Shown: one piece after another, positions 1 through 9,939 of the stretch
Position numbering within the stretch: the stretch's first letter is position 1
How the letters are laid out: each line of letters opens with the position of its first letter
Assembly (NCBI RefSeq): GCF_018729455.1
Contig: NZ_JAHHZF010000006.1
Coordinates: 196,942-260,941 of the forward strand
DNA from: Prosthecodimorpha staleyi
GTDB taxonomy: Bacteria > Pseudomonadota > Alphaproteobacteria > Rhizobiales > Ancalomicrobiaceae
Reading direction: 5' to 3'
DNA length: 64,000 nucleotides
Notes under the pieces: model-generated
What the model was told of the DNA's origin: nothing
What the model saw: only the letters and a program-made list of their open reading frames with translations
Databases searched by the model: none
Translations under genes and position numbers: made by a program

Positions 1-1
1 G

Positions 2-1291
2 CCGCTGGTCGATTCGGGCCGCAACGACGACGCGGTGCCGATCCTGCGCGACGAAGGCCGCGTGATCTTCGACAAGGCCATGCACGCCGTCGACGAGATC
101 ATCGGCCTCAACCACAAGGGCGCAGCCGAAGCGGGGAGCGAGGCTCACGCTGCGGCGCAGGTCGGCGAGCGCGCCACGATGGTGGCGCTCGCGGTGGCGC
201 TGCTCATCGCGATCGGGGCCGTCGCGCTTACGCTCGTCCGGGTCGTCCGGCCGCTGGTCCGCATGACCGACGCCATGGCGAAGCTCGCCGGCGGCGATCT
301 GGGTCAGAGCGTGCCGGATCGCGGCCGCGCCGACGAGATCGGCCGGATGGCGGAAGCCGTTCAGGTGTTCAAGGACAACATGCTGCGCACGCGCGAACTG
401 GAAGCGGCCGCGGATGCGCAGCGTCGCGCAGCGGAAGACCAGCGTCGGGCGGCCATGCTCAAGCTCGCCAACGACTTCGACACGGCGGTCGGCGGGATCG
501 TCCAGATCGTCGCCTCCGCGGCGACCGAGATGCAGTCGACGGCCCAGCAACTGACCGCCTCCGCCCAGGAAACGTCGGCTCAGTCGGTCGCCGTCACGTC
601 CGCGGCCGAGGAGGCCAGCGCCAATGTCGCCAACGTCGCCAGCGCTTCGGAGGAACTGGGCAGTTCGGTCACCGAGATCGGCCGGCAGGTCGACCGCTCC
701 AACCACCTGTCGCGCAACGCCGTGACGGAGGCGGAATCGACGGCCGCCATCGTCACCGAACTGAGCCAGGCCGCCACCCGCATCAGCGGCATCGTCGGCA
801 TGATCTCGGACATCGCCGGGCAGACCAACCTCCTGGCCCTCAATGCCACCATCGAGGCGGCGCGCGCCGGCGAGGCCGGGCGCGGCTTCGCGGTGGTCGC
901 CGCCGAGGTCAAGAATCTCGCCGAGCAGACCGCCAAGGCAACGGCCGAAATCGGCAGCCAGATCACCCAGGTCCAGGCAACCACCGAACGCGCGGTGGCG
1001 GCGATCGGCAACATCTCCGGCACCATCCGCACCATCAGCGAGGCGGCGGAAGCGATCGCACAGGCCGTGGACCAGCAGGGTCAGGCGACCCGGGAGATCG
1101 TCAAGTCCGTCAGCCAGGCCTCGACCGGGACCGGCGAAGTTTCGGCCAATATCGTCGGCGTGGCGCGCGCCGCGGAGGAGACCGGCGCCGGGGCCAACCA
1201 AGTGCTCAGCGCCTCGACCGAACTGTCGAAACAGGCCGAACGGCTGCAGCAGCAGGTCCGGCACTTCCTGGACACGGTGCGGGCCGCCTGA
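2..1291 (+). CDS. methyl-accepting chemotaxis protein (5' end outside window)
   Basis: C-terminal part of a membrane chemoreceptor that signals to CheA/CheW. The reading frame is open from base 2, so the ligand-binding N-terminus lies before the window. Visible in order: a transmembrane helix ([20 protein letters not shown]), a HAMP linker starting at [15 protein letters not shown] with the conserved [17 protein letters not shown], then a long Ala/Thr/Glu-rich signalling coiled coil whose hairpin tip reads [16 protein letters not shown]. There is no C-terminal CheR/CheB tether pentapeptide. The gene is closed by a strong hairpin terminator. Ligand unknown. Confidence 0.93.
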   Translation, partial: PLVDSGRNDDAVPILRDEGRVIFDKAMHAVDEIIGLNHKGAAEAGSEAHAAAQVGERATMVALAVALLIAIGAVALTLVRVVRPLVRMTDAMAKLAGGDLGQSVPDRGRADEIGRMAEAVQVFKDNMLRTRELEAAADAQRRAAEDQRRAAMLKLANDFDTAVGGIVQIVASAATEMQSTAQQLTASAQETSAQSVAVTSAAEEASANVANVASASEELGSSVTEIGRQVDRSNHLSRNAVTEAESTAAIVTELSQAATRISGIVGMISDIAGQTNLLALNATIEAARAGEAGRGFAVVAAEVKNLAEQTAKATAEIGSQITQVQATTERAVAAIGNISGTIRTISEAAEAIAQAVDQQGQATREIVKSVSQASTGTGEVSANIVGVARAAEETGAGANQVLSASTELSKQAERLQQQVRHFLDTVRAA

Positions 1292-1317
1292 CGGCTTCCC
1301 GCCCGCTCGCGTATGCC

Positions 1318-1355
1318 GACGCCCCGCGGTTCAGGCCGCGGGGCGTCCGTCTTTA
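1318..1355 (+). terminator. rho-independent terminator after chemoreceptor
   Basis: Perfect 12-bp stem (1318-1329 with 1336-1347) with a 6-base loop TTCAGG, followed by CGTCTTTA. It lies 26 bases after the chemoreceptor stop and before the next gene on the same strand. Confidence 0.8.
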
Positions 1356-1412
1356 TGGAGCCCGCCCACAGGTCTATGGAAGGCGGACGCCCTCCCCTCG
1401 ATCGGAACGCCG

Positions 1413-2084
1413 ATGGCCGCGCTCGAAGACAAGAACCTTCCCGCCCATGTCCGCAAGAAGCGGCTCGGGCCGAAGCCGCTGGTCCACGAGACCGCGATCA
1501 CCCGCCAATCGACCTTCGGCAAGTTCTGCAAGCTCGGTGCCCGCACGACCGTGATCGAGAGCCGGTTCGGCGACTATTCCTACGCGACCAACGACTGCGA
1601 GATCGTCTATGCCGAGATCGGCAAGTTCGTCTCGGTCGGCGCGCTGGTCGGCATCAATCCCGGCAACCATCCCATGGAGCGGGCCAGCCAGTCGCATTTC
1701 ACCTATCGCAGCTGGCAGTATTTCGAGGATGCCGAGGACGAGCCCGAACTGTTCGACCGGCGCCGCGCCGACCGGGTGACCATCGGCCACGATGTCTGGA
1801 TCGGGCGCGGCGCGATCATCCTCGCCGGCCGCACCGTCGGGTCCGGGGCGGTCGTCGCGGCCGGCGCGGTCGTCACCCGCGATGTCGAGCCCTACACGAT
1901 CGTCGGCGGCAACCCGGCCCGCGTCATCCGGCGGCGCTTCGACGAGGCCGTGGCGGAGCGGCTCCTGGCCTTGCAATGGTGGCACTGGCCCCATGCTGCG
2001 CTGCGGCGCGCCCTGCCCGACTTCCGCGCCCTGCCGATCGAGGCCTTCCTCGACAAGTATGAGGCCGCGTCGAAGGAAATTTGA
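1413..2084 (+). CDS. hexapeptide-repeat acyltransferase, phosphonate-operon type
   Basis: Predicted 223-residue left-handed beta-helix acyltransferase (DapH/xenobiotic acetyltransferase fold). Imperfect hexapeptide repeats run through the middle, with the hallmark [16 protein letters not shown] and [22 protein letters not shown] near the C-terminus; [13 protein letters not shown] and INPGNHP resemble the acetyltransferases found beside phosphonate (phn) genes. No phn genes are nearby here, so the acceptor is unknown. The frame is open further upstream across the terminator and the chemoreceptor, so the ATG at 1413, just before the first family-like residues, was chosen. Family assignment is solid, the phosphonate link is inference. 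Confidence 0.85.
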   Translation: MAALEDKNLPAHVRKKRLGPKPLVHETAITRQSTFGKFCKLGARTTVIESRFGDYSYATNDCEIVYAEIGKFVSVGALVGINPGNHPMERASQSHFTYRSWQYFEDAEDEPELFDRRRADRVTIGHDVWIGRGAIILAGRTVGSGAVVAAGAVVTRDVEPYTIVGGNPARVIRRRFDEAVAERLLALQWWHWPHAALRRALPDFRALPIEAFLDKYEAASKEI

Positions 2085-2147
2085 TCGATATCATGGTTCT
2101 GCCATGGCGCTCCCCTATTATGCTGCAATGCAATAGCGGAGTGCGTC

Positions 2148-4103
2148 ATGGCTGAGCGGATGACACGGGCCACCCGGGCGAAGGGTTCCGATACGGCAAT
2201 CGAGGTGCAGCCCGATCCGGTGGACGTCGCGCAGCCGGACATGCCGCCGGCGGAAGGCGCGGCGCCGCCGGTTCCGGCCGAAGCCGTTGCGCCGGCGGCC
2301 AAGGCCATCGAAGCCGCCCCGACGATCGGTCCGGCCGCCGGTCTGGCCCTGCATCTCCCGATCCCGCGGGTCGACAGTTTTGCCGCCCGCACCGTCGCCG
2401 ATGTGGTCGACCGGGCTTCGCACGCGGCCGCAGCGCGGCTGACCGCCGGCCTGTCGCCCGCCGCCCTGACGCTGGCCGCCCTCGACTGGAGCCTGCATCT
2501 GGCATCCTCGCCGGGCAAGACCATGAGCCTGGTCGAATCCGCCTGGCGCAAGCAGGCCGAGTTCGGCCGCTTCGCCCTCGGCTGCGCGCTGGGCCAAAGG
2601 GGCCAGCAGACCTGCGTCGAGCCCGCCCCGCAGGACCGCCGCTTCGCCTCCGCGGACTGGAAGGCACCGCCCTACAGCATCGCCGCCCAGGCCTTTCTGC
2701 TGACCGAACAATGGTGGAAGGAGGCGACCACCGGCGTGCGCGGCGTGTCCGCCCATCACGAACGGGTCGCCGAATTCGCCGCCCGCCAGCTGCTCGACAT
2801 GATGGCGCCGTCGAATTTCCCGGCGTCCAATCCGGACGTGATCCGCCACACGATCGAGGAAGGTGGCGCCAATCTCCGGCGCGGGATGGAGAACTTCGCC
2901 GACGATGTCGCGCGCGCGATCGGCGGGCAGCCGCCATCGGGCACCGAGGCCTTCACGCCGGGCCGCACCGTGGCGGTCACGCCCGGCAAGGTCATCTACC
3001 GCAACCGGCTGATCGAGTTGATTCAGTACGAACCCAGCACCGCGACGGTCCGGCCGGAGCCGATCCTGATCGTGCCGGCCTGGATCATGAAATACTACAT
3101 CCTCGACCTGTCGCCGGAGAACTCGATGGTCCGGCATCTGGTCGACGCCGGCTTCACCGTGTTCATGATCTCCTGGAAGAACCCGACCGAGGAGGATCGC
3201 GACCTCGGCTTCGAGGACTACCGCAGGCTCGGCATCGAGGCGGCGCTCGACGCCATCGAGGCTGTGATGCCCGGCCGGCGCGTGCATGCGACCGGCTACT
3301 GCATCGGCGGCACCCTGCTCGCCGCCGCTGCGGCGGCCGAACCGGCCAACGGCCGCGGCCGCTTCGCCAGCCACACCTTCCTGGCGGCGCAGACCGACTT
3401 CCACGAGGCCGGCGAGCTGACACTGTTCATCGACGAGAGCCAGCTCGCCTTCCTGGAAGACATGATGTGGGAGCGCGGCTTCCTCGACACCAAGCAGATG
3501 GCCGGCGCGTTCCAGATGCTGCGCTCCAACGACCTGGTCTGGTCGCGCATGGTGCGGGAATACATGCTCGGCGAGCGGCCGGCCCTCAACGACCTGATGG
3601 CCTGGAATGCCGACGCCACCCGCATGCCGTTCCGCATGCATACCGAATACCTGAAGGGGCTGTTCCTGCACAACGACCTGGCCGAGGGCCGGCACCGGGT
3701 CGACGGCCGGGCGGTGGCGCTCGAAGACATCAAGGTGCCGATCTTCGCGGTCGGCACCGAGACCGACCACGTCGCGCCCTGGCGCTCGGTCTACAAGATC
3801 AACCTCCTGACCGACACCGAGGTCACCTTCCTGCTGACCAGCGGCGGCCACAATGCCGGCATCGTGTCCGAGCCCGGCCATGTCGGGCGCGGCGGCCGGC
3901 GGCACTATCGGATGGCCACCAAGGGCCGCGACGACATCTATGCCGAGCCGGACCGTTGGCTGGAGGAGACGCCGACGGCCGAAGGCTCCTGGTGGCCGGC
4001 CTGGTTCGCCTGGCTGGCGGCCCGCTCGGGCGAGCCGGTGCCGCCGCCGCCGATGGGCCGGGCGCTGGCCGCCGCCCCCGGCAGCTACGTGCATGGCGAG
4101 TGA
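2148..4103 (+). CDS. phaC: class I poly(3-hydroxyalkanoate) synthase PhaC
   Basis: Polymerises hydroxyacyl-CoA, usually 3-hydroxybutyryl-CoA, on the surface of cytoplasmic PHA granules. The 651-residue protein has the alpha/beta-hydrolase fold with the lipase-like box GYCIGG, placing the catalytic cysteine at about residue 385; the catalytic Asp is in TETDHVAPW and the His in GGHNAGIV. The N-terminal PHA-synthase domain (PSNFPASNPDVI, LIQYEP) is present, preceded by about 60 residues of Ala/Pro-rich extension. The start has GCGGAG upstream. Size fits class I (no PhaE needed). A phasin gene lies 1.5 kb downstream, supporting PHB storage. phaA/phaB are not in the window. Confidence 0.95.
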   Translation: MAERMTRATRAKGSDTAIEVQPDPVDVAQPDMPPAEGAAPPVPAEAVAPAAKAIEAAPTIGPAAGLALHLPIPRVDSFAARTVADVVDRASHAAAARLTAGLSPAALTLAALDWSLHLASSPGKTMSLVESAWRKQAEFGRFALGCALGQRGQQTCVEPAPQDRRFASADWKAPPYSIAAQAFLLTEQWWKEATTGVRGVSAHHERVAEFAARQLLDMMAPSNFPASNPDVIRHTIEEGGANLRRGMENFADDVARAIGGQPPSGTEAFTPGRTVAVTPGKVIYRNRLIELIQYEPSTATVRPEPILIVPAWIMKYYILDLSPENSMVRHLVDAGFTVFMISWKNPTEEDRDLGFEDYRRLGIEAALDAIEAVMPGRRVHATGYCIGGTLLAAAAAAEPANGRGRFASHTFLAAQTDFHEAGELTLFIDESQLAFLEDMMWERGFLDTKQMAGAFQMLRSNDLVWSRMVREYMLGERPALNDLMAWNADATRMPFRMHTEYLKGLFLHNDLAEGRHRVDGRAVALEDIKVPIFAVGTETDHVAPWRSVYKINLLTDTEVTFLLTSGGHNAGIVSEPGHVGRGGRRHYRMATKGRDDIYAEPDRWLEETPTAEGSWWPAWFAWLAARSGEPVPPPPMGRALAAAPGSYVHGE

Positions 4104-4265
4104 TGGCGCGCCGGCGACCGCACGGGCCGCCGTCTCCGGGCGCTGACCACCATTCGGATGTCTTCATAATATCATAGACTTGAGGCATTCGAAGGCGCGA
4201 TGCCGACCGTCATTGCCGAGGACGGTCGGTTCCTCCTCGGCACGTTCCAGCCCAGACGGAGCCCC

Positions 4266-5030
4266 ATGCCCGACCTCGTCAATCTGCGTGCCCTCGTGAT
4301 CGGTATCGCCAACGACAAGTCGATCGCCACCGGCTGCGCCCGCGCGCTCGCCCAGGCCGGAGCCCGGCTGGCGGTGACCTATCCGAACGACAAGGCCAAA
4401 CCCTTCGTCGAACCGGTCGCCCGCGAACTCGGCGCCGAACTCCTGCTGCCGCTCGACGTGGAAGCCGCCGACCAGCCCGAAGCCCTGCTCGCCGAGATCG
4501 CCAAGACCTGGGGCGGGCTCGACGTGATCGTGCATTCGGTCGCCTTCGCGCCGCGCGACGACCTGCACGGGCCGGTGACGCAATCGACCCGCGACGGCTT
4601 CGCCCGGGCCATGGACGTTTCCTGCCATTCCTTCCTGCGCCTGCTCGGCGCCGCCGCGCCCCTGATGCCGGACGGCGGCGCGGCCATGACGATCAGCTAC
4701 TACGGGGCCGAGAAGGCCGTCGCGCACTACGGCATCATGGGCCCGGTCAAGGCCGCGCTGGAGGCGGCCGTGCGCTATGCGGCGGTCGAACTGGGCCCGC
4801 TCGGCATCTCCGTCAACGCGCTCTCCCCCGGCCCCCTGGCGACCCGGGCGGCCAGCGGCATCGACCATTTCGGCGACTTGATGGAGCACGCGGCCGCTGT
4901 CGCGCCGGAGCGCCGGCTGGTGACCATCGACGAGGTCGGCGCGCTCGCCGCCTTCCTGGCCAGCCGGCCGGCCCGGGCGATCACCGGCGAGGTGATCCAT
5001 GTCGATGCCGGCTACAATGTGGTGGGGTGA
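4266..5030 (+). CDS. enoyl-[ACP] reductase FabI-like SDR
   Basis: Short-chain dehydrogenase of the FabI branch, 254 residues. The divergent N-terminal nucleotide motif (ALVIGIANDKSIATGCAR) is the one typical of FabI rather than classical SDRs, and the active site has the Y-x6-K arrangement in HYGIMGPVKAALE. It ends with the usual AITGEVIHVDAGYNV. Expected reaction: NADH-dependent reduction of enoyl-ACP or enoyl-CoA. The frame extends to 4200 but the ATG at 4266 matches family N-termini. Stop and next start are 4 bases apart, so it is an operon with the MaoC gene. Whether it is the housekeeping FabI or a paralogue for another pathway cannot be told. Confidence 0.85.
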   Translation: MPDLVNLRALVIGIANDKSIATGCARALAQAGARLAVTYPNDKAKPFVEPVARELGAELLLPLDVEAADQPEALLAEIAKTWGGLDVIVHSVAFAPRDDLHGPVTQSTRDGFARAMDVSCHSFLRLLGAAAPLMPDGGAAMTISYYGAEKAVAHYGIMGPVKAALEAAVRYAAVELGPLGISVNALSPGPLATRAASGIDHFGDLMEHAAAVAPERRLVTIDEVGALAAFLASRPARAITGEVIHVDAGYNVVG

Positions 5031-5034
5031 AAGC

Positions 5035-5580
5035 GTGATCGAGAACCGGACCTATGACGAGATCGCCGTCGGCGACCAGGCGAGCCTGACCCGCCTGCTC
5101 ACCGTCGAGGACATCCAACTCTTCGCGCTCGTCTCGGGGGATGTGAACCCAGCCCATGTCGACGCCGACTATGCGGCGGAGAGCCGGTTCCACCATGTCA
5201 TCGCGCATGGCATGTGGAGCGGCGCGCTGATCTCGGCGCTGCTCGGCACGCATCTGCCCGGGCCGGGGACTATCTATCTCGGCCAGTCGCTGTCGTTCAC
5301 CGCCCCGGTCGTGCTCGGCGACTCGGTGACGGTCAGCGTCACCGTGGTCGAGAAGACCGACGCGCACCGACACCTCCGGCTCGCCTGCCGAGGCGTCAAC
5401 CAGGACGGCGTCGAGGTGGTCACCGGCGAGGCGCTGGTGATGGCGCCGCGCGACAAGATCCGGCGCCCCGCCCCCGACCTGCCGGCCGTCTACCTGCGCC
5501 ATCGCGGCATCGACCGTCTGGTCTTCGACAATGCCGCCTTCATGCTGTCGCTGGCGCCCTATCGCCCGGTCGCGGAGTAG
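5035..5580 (+). CDS. MaoC-family hydratase
   Basis: 181-residue hot-dog fold protein related to (R)-specific enoyl-CoA hydratase PhaJ and the MaoC N-terminal half. The catalytic hydratase motif is visible as the Asp/His pair in GDVNPAHVDADYAA, followed by HGMWSGALIS. It starts at a GTG 4 bases after the FabI-like stop, implying translational coupling. Likely role: hydration/dehydration of enoyl or 3-hydroxyacyl thioesters, which could feed 3-hydroxyacyl-CoA to the nearby PHA synthase (inference). The last 24 bases including the stop are part of a 27-bp tandem duplication. Confidence 0.85.
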   Translation: MIENRTYDEIAVGDQASLTRLLTVEDIQLFALVSGDVNPAHVDADYAAESRFHHVIAHGMWSGALISALLGTHLPGPGTIYLGQSLSFTAPVVLGDSVTVSVTVVEKTDAHRHLRLACRGVNQDGVEVVTGEALVMAPRDKIRRPAPDLPAVYLRHRGIDRLVFDNAAFMLSLAPYRPVAE

Positions 5581-5610
5581 GCTCCCTATCGCCCGGTCGC
5601 GGAGTAGGCT
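5557..5610. repeat. 27-bp perfect tandem duplication over a gene's 3' end
   Basis: Bases 5557-5583 are repeated exactly at 5584-5610. The first copy contains the last codons and stop of the MaoC gene, so the second copy is a non-coding echo of its C-terminus (codes for PYRPVAE then stop if read on). Confidence 0.95.
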
Positions 5611-5629
5611 CCGGCCCGGGCGGAATGGT

Positions 5630-5989
5630 TCAGCGTCCGGCGCCCGGCCACTTGCCGAAAAGGCTGGTCATGTTCTTGCCGGCCTCCTCGGCCATCTTCA
5701 TGGCTTGACGGTTGTAGTCGGTCATCAGGCCCTGGATGTATTCCATCTGCAATTGGGCGAGATCGGCCGGGCTCTTGGCCTGGGTGATCGCGCGGGCGAT
5801 CTCCATGTCCTTCTTCACGCGCTCTTCCAGGAAGGCGACGCTCTCCTTCGAGATGGTGCGGATGCGGTCGAGCATTTCGGTATTCGCCGTGGGACCCGAA
5901 GTCGCCATCAGGCGGCTCCACCAGGCATTGACGTCCTTGCTCCAGTCCGGCGTCGGCCAGCCTTCGAACGGATTGTTGGTCTTGCTCAC
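5630..5989 (-). CDS. phasin family protein
   Basis: 119-residue amphipathic helical protein of the phasin_2 type, expected to coat PHA granules. Features: NPFEGWPTPDWSK near the N-terminus, then heptad-rich helix with AFLEERVKKDMEIARAI and SPADLAQLQMEYIQG, the usual phasin signature region. The GTG at 5989 was chosen because GGGAGG sits 8 bases upstream; an in-frame ATG at 6019 would add 10 residues but has no clear ribosome site. Convergent with the MaoC gene, and 1.5 kb from phaC, which supports the assignment. Confidence 0.85.
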   Translation of the reverse strand: MSKTNNPFEGWPTPDWSKDVNAWWSRLMATSGPTANTEMLDRIRTISKESVAFLEERVKKDMEIARAITQAKSPADLAQLQMEYIQGLMTDYNRQAMKMAEEAGKNMTSLFGKWPGAGR

Positions 5990-6081
5990 TTGAACGTCCT
6001 CCCGAATTTCGATCGCCAAGTCTGGCCAACAAATCGCATCGGCGCAATGCGATAGAGGTCGTACGTCGCAAGACGCAGCGA

Positions 6082-6112
6082 AACGGCCGCCGGGAGGGAG
6101 CCGGCGGCCGTT
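6082..6112 (-). terminator. hairpin terminator after small secreted protein gene
   Basis: Perfect 12-bp inverted repeat AACGGCCGCCGG / CCGGCGGCCGTT with a 7-base loop, downstream of the minus-strand gene ending at 6141. Only a short T stretch follows, so termination strength is uncertain. Confidence 0.6.
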
Positions 6113-6140
6113 CGACGGGGATGAACAGGGGCGATCCGGC

Positions 6141-6374
6141 TCAGAAGTTGCACTTCACCGCCGGCTTGACCACGAACTTGCCGGTGATCGGATTGTAGAC
6201 CGCCTTCTTGCCGACGACGCAGGCCTTGCCGTCGAGCTTGCCGTCGTCATAGATCTCCTTGCCGTTCTGGTTGTAAATGCTGAACCGATATTTGCCCGGC
6301 GCCGCCGAGGCCGCACCGGAGAACGAGACGACGGCGAGGGAGGCGATTGCAAGAGCGATAACATTGCGCGACAT
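6141..6374 (-). CDS. small secreted protein of unknown function
   Basis: 77 residues: Sec signal peptide (MSRNVIALAIASLAVVSFSGAASA, cleavage after ASA, written here as the first 24 residues) and a 50-residue mature domain, KYRFSIYNQNGKEIYDDG then CVVGKKAVYN and a C-terminal KCNF. The two cysteines could form a disulphide. A good AAGGA ribosome site lies 10 bases before the ATG, and a strong hairpin follows the stop. I do not recognise the family. Flanked by a phasin gene and a long gap, so context says little about function. Confidence 0.7.
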   Translation of the reverse strand: MSRNVIALAIASLAVVSFSGAASAAPGKYRFSIYNQNGKEIYDDGKLDGKACVVGKKAVYNPITGKFVVKPAVKCNF

Positions 6375-6818
6375 TTCTTCAGTTCCTTCTCAATAGGATT
6401 GGATCCATGACGAAACGGAAGAGCGATTTCGTCTTCGTCTTTATCGCCGGCGAGGGTTCGTTCGTTTTGAAGAACCATTCGTTGTTGTAAGAAGTAACAA
6501 TGTTTCGCTGAATGTCGGCTGAACTCGCTGTCAGAAACCGGACTGAAACATCACGTCGGCGTGATCCGGCGGCCAGCTGTTCCCGCAGGAACTGACATGC
6601 ACTCGAAGTCGACGTCCCGCCCGACTTCGACCAAGCGACGGCTTGGCCCGGCCGGCCAGCAGGGGTACAAGGCGCGCAGGCATTGCCGGCCCCGCGCCGT
6701 CGCCAGAACGGGTTCCCGCCGGACGGCTCCTGTCGGCCGCGGCAGCCCGCGCCAGCCGTAAACGTCAGGCCGGAACCGTCGGCAAGGACCGGCATTCCGT
6801 CCGAGAGGGGAGCCTCCC
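6375..6818. other. 444-bp intergenic region, no gene seen
   Basis: Divergent space between the small secreted protein gene and fumarase. The left 170 bases are clearly less GC-rich (TTTCGTCTTCGTCTTTATCG, AAGAAGTAACAATG) and probably hold the secreted protein promoter. Open frames here are shadow-like with no family resemblance. Confidence 0.6.
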
Positions 6819-8453
6819 ATGACCGTCCAGTCGCCGCCGCCCTATGTGCATATGCCGCTCTTCCCGCTCGCCAAGGACGAGACGCCCTATCGCAAGCTGA
6901 CCGGCGAGCATGTCTCGGTCGAGCGGATCGGCGGCCGCGAGGTGCTGACGGTCGCGCGCGAGGGGCTTCGCCTGCTCGCCGAGGCGGCGATGTCCGACAT
7001 CAACCATCTGCTGCGCCCCGGCCATCTGGCTCAATTGGCCAAGATCCTCGACGATCCGGAGGCGACCGACAACGACCGCTTCGTCGCCTACGATCTCCTG
7101 AAGAACGCCAACATCGCCGCCGGCGGCGTGCTGCCGATGTGCCAGGATACCGGCACGGCGATCGTGATGGGCAAGAAGGGGCGCCTGGTCTGGACCGAGG
7201 GCGACGACGAGAGCGCGCTCGCCGAAGGCATCCGCGACGCCTATCTGCGCAAGAACCTGCGCTACTCGCAGCTCTCCCCGGTCTCGATGTTCGAGGAGAA
7301 GAACACCCGCAACAACCTGCCGGCGCAGATCGACATCTATGCCGAGGGCGAGGATGCCTACAAGTTCCTGTTCGTCGCCAAGGGCGGCGGCTCGGCCAAC
7401 AAGACCTTCCTCTACCAGGCGACGCCGTCGGTCCTGACCGAGGACCGGCTGATCGCCTTCCTGAAGGAGAAGATCCTGACGCTCGGCACCGCCGCCTGCC
7501 CGCCCTACCATCTGGCGGTAGTGATCGGCGGCACGTCGGCGGAACTGAACCTGAAAACCGTCAAGCTCGCCTCCGTGCGCTACCTGGACGGCCTGCCGAC
7601 GCAGGGCTCGGAAGCCGGCCACGCCTTCCGCGACCTGGAGATGGAAGCCAAGATCCACAAGCTGACCCAGTCACTCGGCGTCGGCGCGCAGTTCGGCGGC
7701 AAGTATTTCTGTCACGACGTGCGCGTCATCCGCCTGCCGCGCCACGGCGCCTCGCTGCCGATCGGCCTCGGCGTGTCCTGCTCGGCCGACCGGCAGGCGA
7801 TGGGCAAGATCACCCGCGACGGCATCTATCTGGAGGAGCTGGAGCACAATCCGGCGCGCTTCATGCCCGACATCGACGAGAGCCGGCTCGGCGGCGACGT
7901 GGTGCGCGTCGACCTGAACCGGCCGATGGCCGACATCCTGGCCGAACTCAGCCGCCACCCGATCAAGACCCGCCTGTCGCTGACCGGCCCACTGATCGTC
8001 GCCCGCGATCTCGCCCACGCCAAAATTCGCGAGCGGCTCGATCGCGGCGACGGCATGCCGGACTATTTCAAGAACCACCCGGTCTACTATGCCGGCCCGG
8101 CCAAGACGCCCGAGGGCTATGCCTCCGGCTCGTTCGGCCCGACCACGGCCGGCCGCATGGACAGCTATGTCGACCAGTTCCAGTCCTTCGGCGGCTCGAT
8201 GGTGATGCTCGCCAAGGGCAACCGGTCGGCCGCGGTGCGCGAGGCCTGCAAGCGCCACGGCGGCTTCTATCTCGGCTCGATCGGCGGCCCCGCGGCCCGG
8301 CTCGCACAGGACTGCATCAAGCATGTCGAGGTGCTCGAATACCCGGAACTCGGCATGGAGGCGATCTGGAAGATCGACGTGGTCGATTTCCCGGCCTTCA
8401 TCGTCACCGACGACAAGGGCAACGACTTCTTCCAGGAACTCAATCTCGGCTGA
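6819..8453 (+). CDS. class I fumarate hydratase (4Fe-4S)
   Basis: 544-residue iron-sulphur fumarase of the FumA/FumB single-chain type, converting fumarate and malate in the TCA cycle. The N-terminal cluster-binding Cys is at about residue 108 ([10 protein letters not shown]), with the later [11 protein letters not shown] and [12 protein letters not shown] motifs; the C-terminal beta subunit-like half starts near LNRPMADIL and contains [11 protein letters not shown]. Length is normal. AGAGGGGAG precedes the ATG. Oxygen-labile fumarases of this type are common in diazotrophic Alphaproteobacteria. Symbol left blank because fumA/fumB numbering cannot be fixed. Confidence 0.95.
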   Translation: MTVQSPPPYVHMPLFPLAKDETPYRKLTGEHVSVERIGGREVLTVAREGLRLLAEAAMSDINHLLRPGHLAQLAKILDDPEATDNDRFVAYDLLKNANIAAGGVLPMCQDTGTAIVMGKKGRLVWTEGDDESALAEGIRDAYLRKNLRYSQLSPVSMFEEKNTRNNLPAQIDIYAEGEDAYKFLFVAKGGGSANKTFLYQATPSVLTEDRLIAFLKEKILTLGTAACPPYHLAVVIGGTSAELNLKTVKLASVRYLDGLPTQGSEAGHAFRDLEMEAKIHKLTQSLGVGAQFGGKYFCHDVRVIRLPRHGASLPIGLGVSCSADRQAMGKITRDGIYLEELEHNPARFMPDIDESRLGGDVVRVDLNRPMADILAELSRHPIKTRLSLTGPLIVARDLAHAKIRERLDRGDGMPDYFKNHPVYYAGPAKTPEGYASGSFGPTTAGRMDSYVDQFQSFGGSMVMLAKGNRSAAVREACKRHGGFYLGSIGGPAARLAQDCIKHVEVLEYPELGMEAIWKIDVVDFPAFIVTDDKGNDFFQELNLG

Positions 8454-8579
8454 CCCGCCGCCACCCCGACTGCCGGATCGGACGCGGCGTCGGGCCGCCG
8501 GGTCCGATCGCCGCGCCGGTCTCCACCTCCGGCGGCCGGGCGGCGGCGTTCGATCGGAGACGGGCGGCCATCGCGGACG

Positions 8580-9641
8580 TCAGCCGGCGTGGTGCCGCTT
8601 GCGGGCGAACTGAGCGACCGTCCGGCGGGCCTCGGCGGGGTCCATGCGCAGATAGTCCTCGCGCTCGAATCGGACCTGGGCCTCGGAGAAACCGAGGCGG
8701 CGGCGGCGCATCTTGACCACCACGTCGAAGGTCTTCGGCGACACGTCGATCCCGCGCAGAAGCTTGATCGCCCCGCTCGCGTCGGAGCGGACCAGCACCT
8801 TCAGGACCGACAGTTCGTCGATGTCGGCGACATGGGCCAGAATCGCAGCCAGATCGTTGCACCGGTCATGGCCGGCAAGATCGGCGACGACCGCGTCCAC
8901 GGACAGACGGCCCGCCTTGATCTGGGCCAGAAGCGCGGCCATGTCCATCAGATGCGGCGGTGTGACCGGAGCCGCCGGCGCCGCGGTAGGGCTCGGCTGC
9001 GGCGCCGGCCGATTGGCGATGCGGCCGCGCAGCCGTTTGGCCACCAGCATCACCAGATGCTCGGCATCGGCCTCCGGCAGATCCGAACGCCGCGTCAGTG
9101 CCACACACAGTTCGTCGTCGGTCTCGGCTTTCGCCAGCAAGTCGCGCAGGAACCGGGGCGAGATCTCGGCTTCCGCATTGGCGGCCACGGTGCGCCATAC
9201 GGTCATGTCGCCGCGTTCGAACAGGAGGTCGGTCACCGCCGTCGTCAACTGCGGGCGGCGCGCGATCGCCGCCAGATGCGGGTTGGAGAGACGGCCGGCC
9301 CAATCCTTGAGCGTCTCCTCGCCGAGCGCCGGATTGGCGACCAGCACCGGTGCGGCCACCTCCGGGATGTCCTCGCACAGGGCGGACAGCAGCGGTGCCG
9401 GCAGGTGTTCGCAGTGAGCCACGACGGTGGCCAGTTCGGTGCGGGTCTGGGGATCGACCTTGGCCAGAAGCTGCAGGGTGATATCGGCGAACAGCGCAAC
9501 TTCGACGGCGCTCGGCTGGCGATCCGAGAACACACACTGCGTCAGCAGGCGAAGCAGCTCGCCGCGGTCGGTCCCGTGGGCCTCGAGGGCGATTTCCTGC
9601 AATCGTTTAAGTACCGTCACCTTGCCCCCCTTGGCGGTCAT
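8580..9641 (-). CDS. DUF2336 domain-containing protein
   Basis: Alpha-helical repeat protein of about 353 residues resembling the DUF2336 family of Alphaproteobacteria (function unknown). The N-terminal half carries HEAT-like helical repeats (APVLVANPALGEETLKDW, LSNPHLAAIARR), a Pro/Ala-rich linker around APQPSPTAAPAAPVTPP, and a C-terminal helical part ending with YLRMDPAEARRTVAQFARK. Start is uncertain: ATG 9641 is used; a GTG at 9620 directly after GGGGGGCAAG is an attractive alternative, and the open frame runs to 9794. No neighbour explains its role. Confidence 0.75.
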   Translation of the reverse strand: MTAKGGKVTVLKRLQEIALEAHGTDRGELLRLLTQCVFSDRQPSAVEVALFADITLQLLAKVDPQTRTELATVVAHCEHLPAPLLSALCEDIPEVAAPVLVANPALGEETLKDWAGRLSNPHLAAIARRPQLTTAVTDLLFERGDMTVWRTVAANAEAEISPRFLRDLLAKAETDDELCVALTRRSDLPEADAEHLVMLVAKRLRGRIANRPAPQPSPTAAPAAPVTPPHLMDMAALLAQIKAGRLSVDAVVADLAGHDRCNDLAAILAHVADIDELSVLKVLVRSDASGAIKLLRGIDVSPKTFDVVVKMRRRRLGFSEAQVRFEREDYLRMDPAEARRTVAQFARKRHHAG

Positions 9642-9939
9642 CCGGTGCCCGACGGTTGCATGCCATACTGTTATTCCAAACTCTAAGATAAGGCTTAACA
9701 ACGGCGCCCGGACCCGGCGCGGCATTGCCGCAGCGCAGGCCGCCACCGCCAAGCCCATGCTGCAGCGCAGCGTGGCCTGACAGATACAGAACACAGTAAA
9801 TTGACGGATTGGCGCAATCCCGCCACGGGTTCGGCTTGCCTTGATGGGGGCAGGTCAACAATATGGCAATCCTATGCCGCTGGACTCGTCTCATCGGACG
9901 TCCGGGCGTGTGTCGGATTTTGAACCGAGAGAGGTCGGT

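Noticed and set aside
843-2084. Long open frame joining the chemoreceptor region and the acyltransferase
   Set aside because: The upstream part is an out-of-frame shadow of the chemoreceptor and crosses a terminator; family start at 1413.
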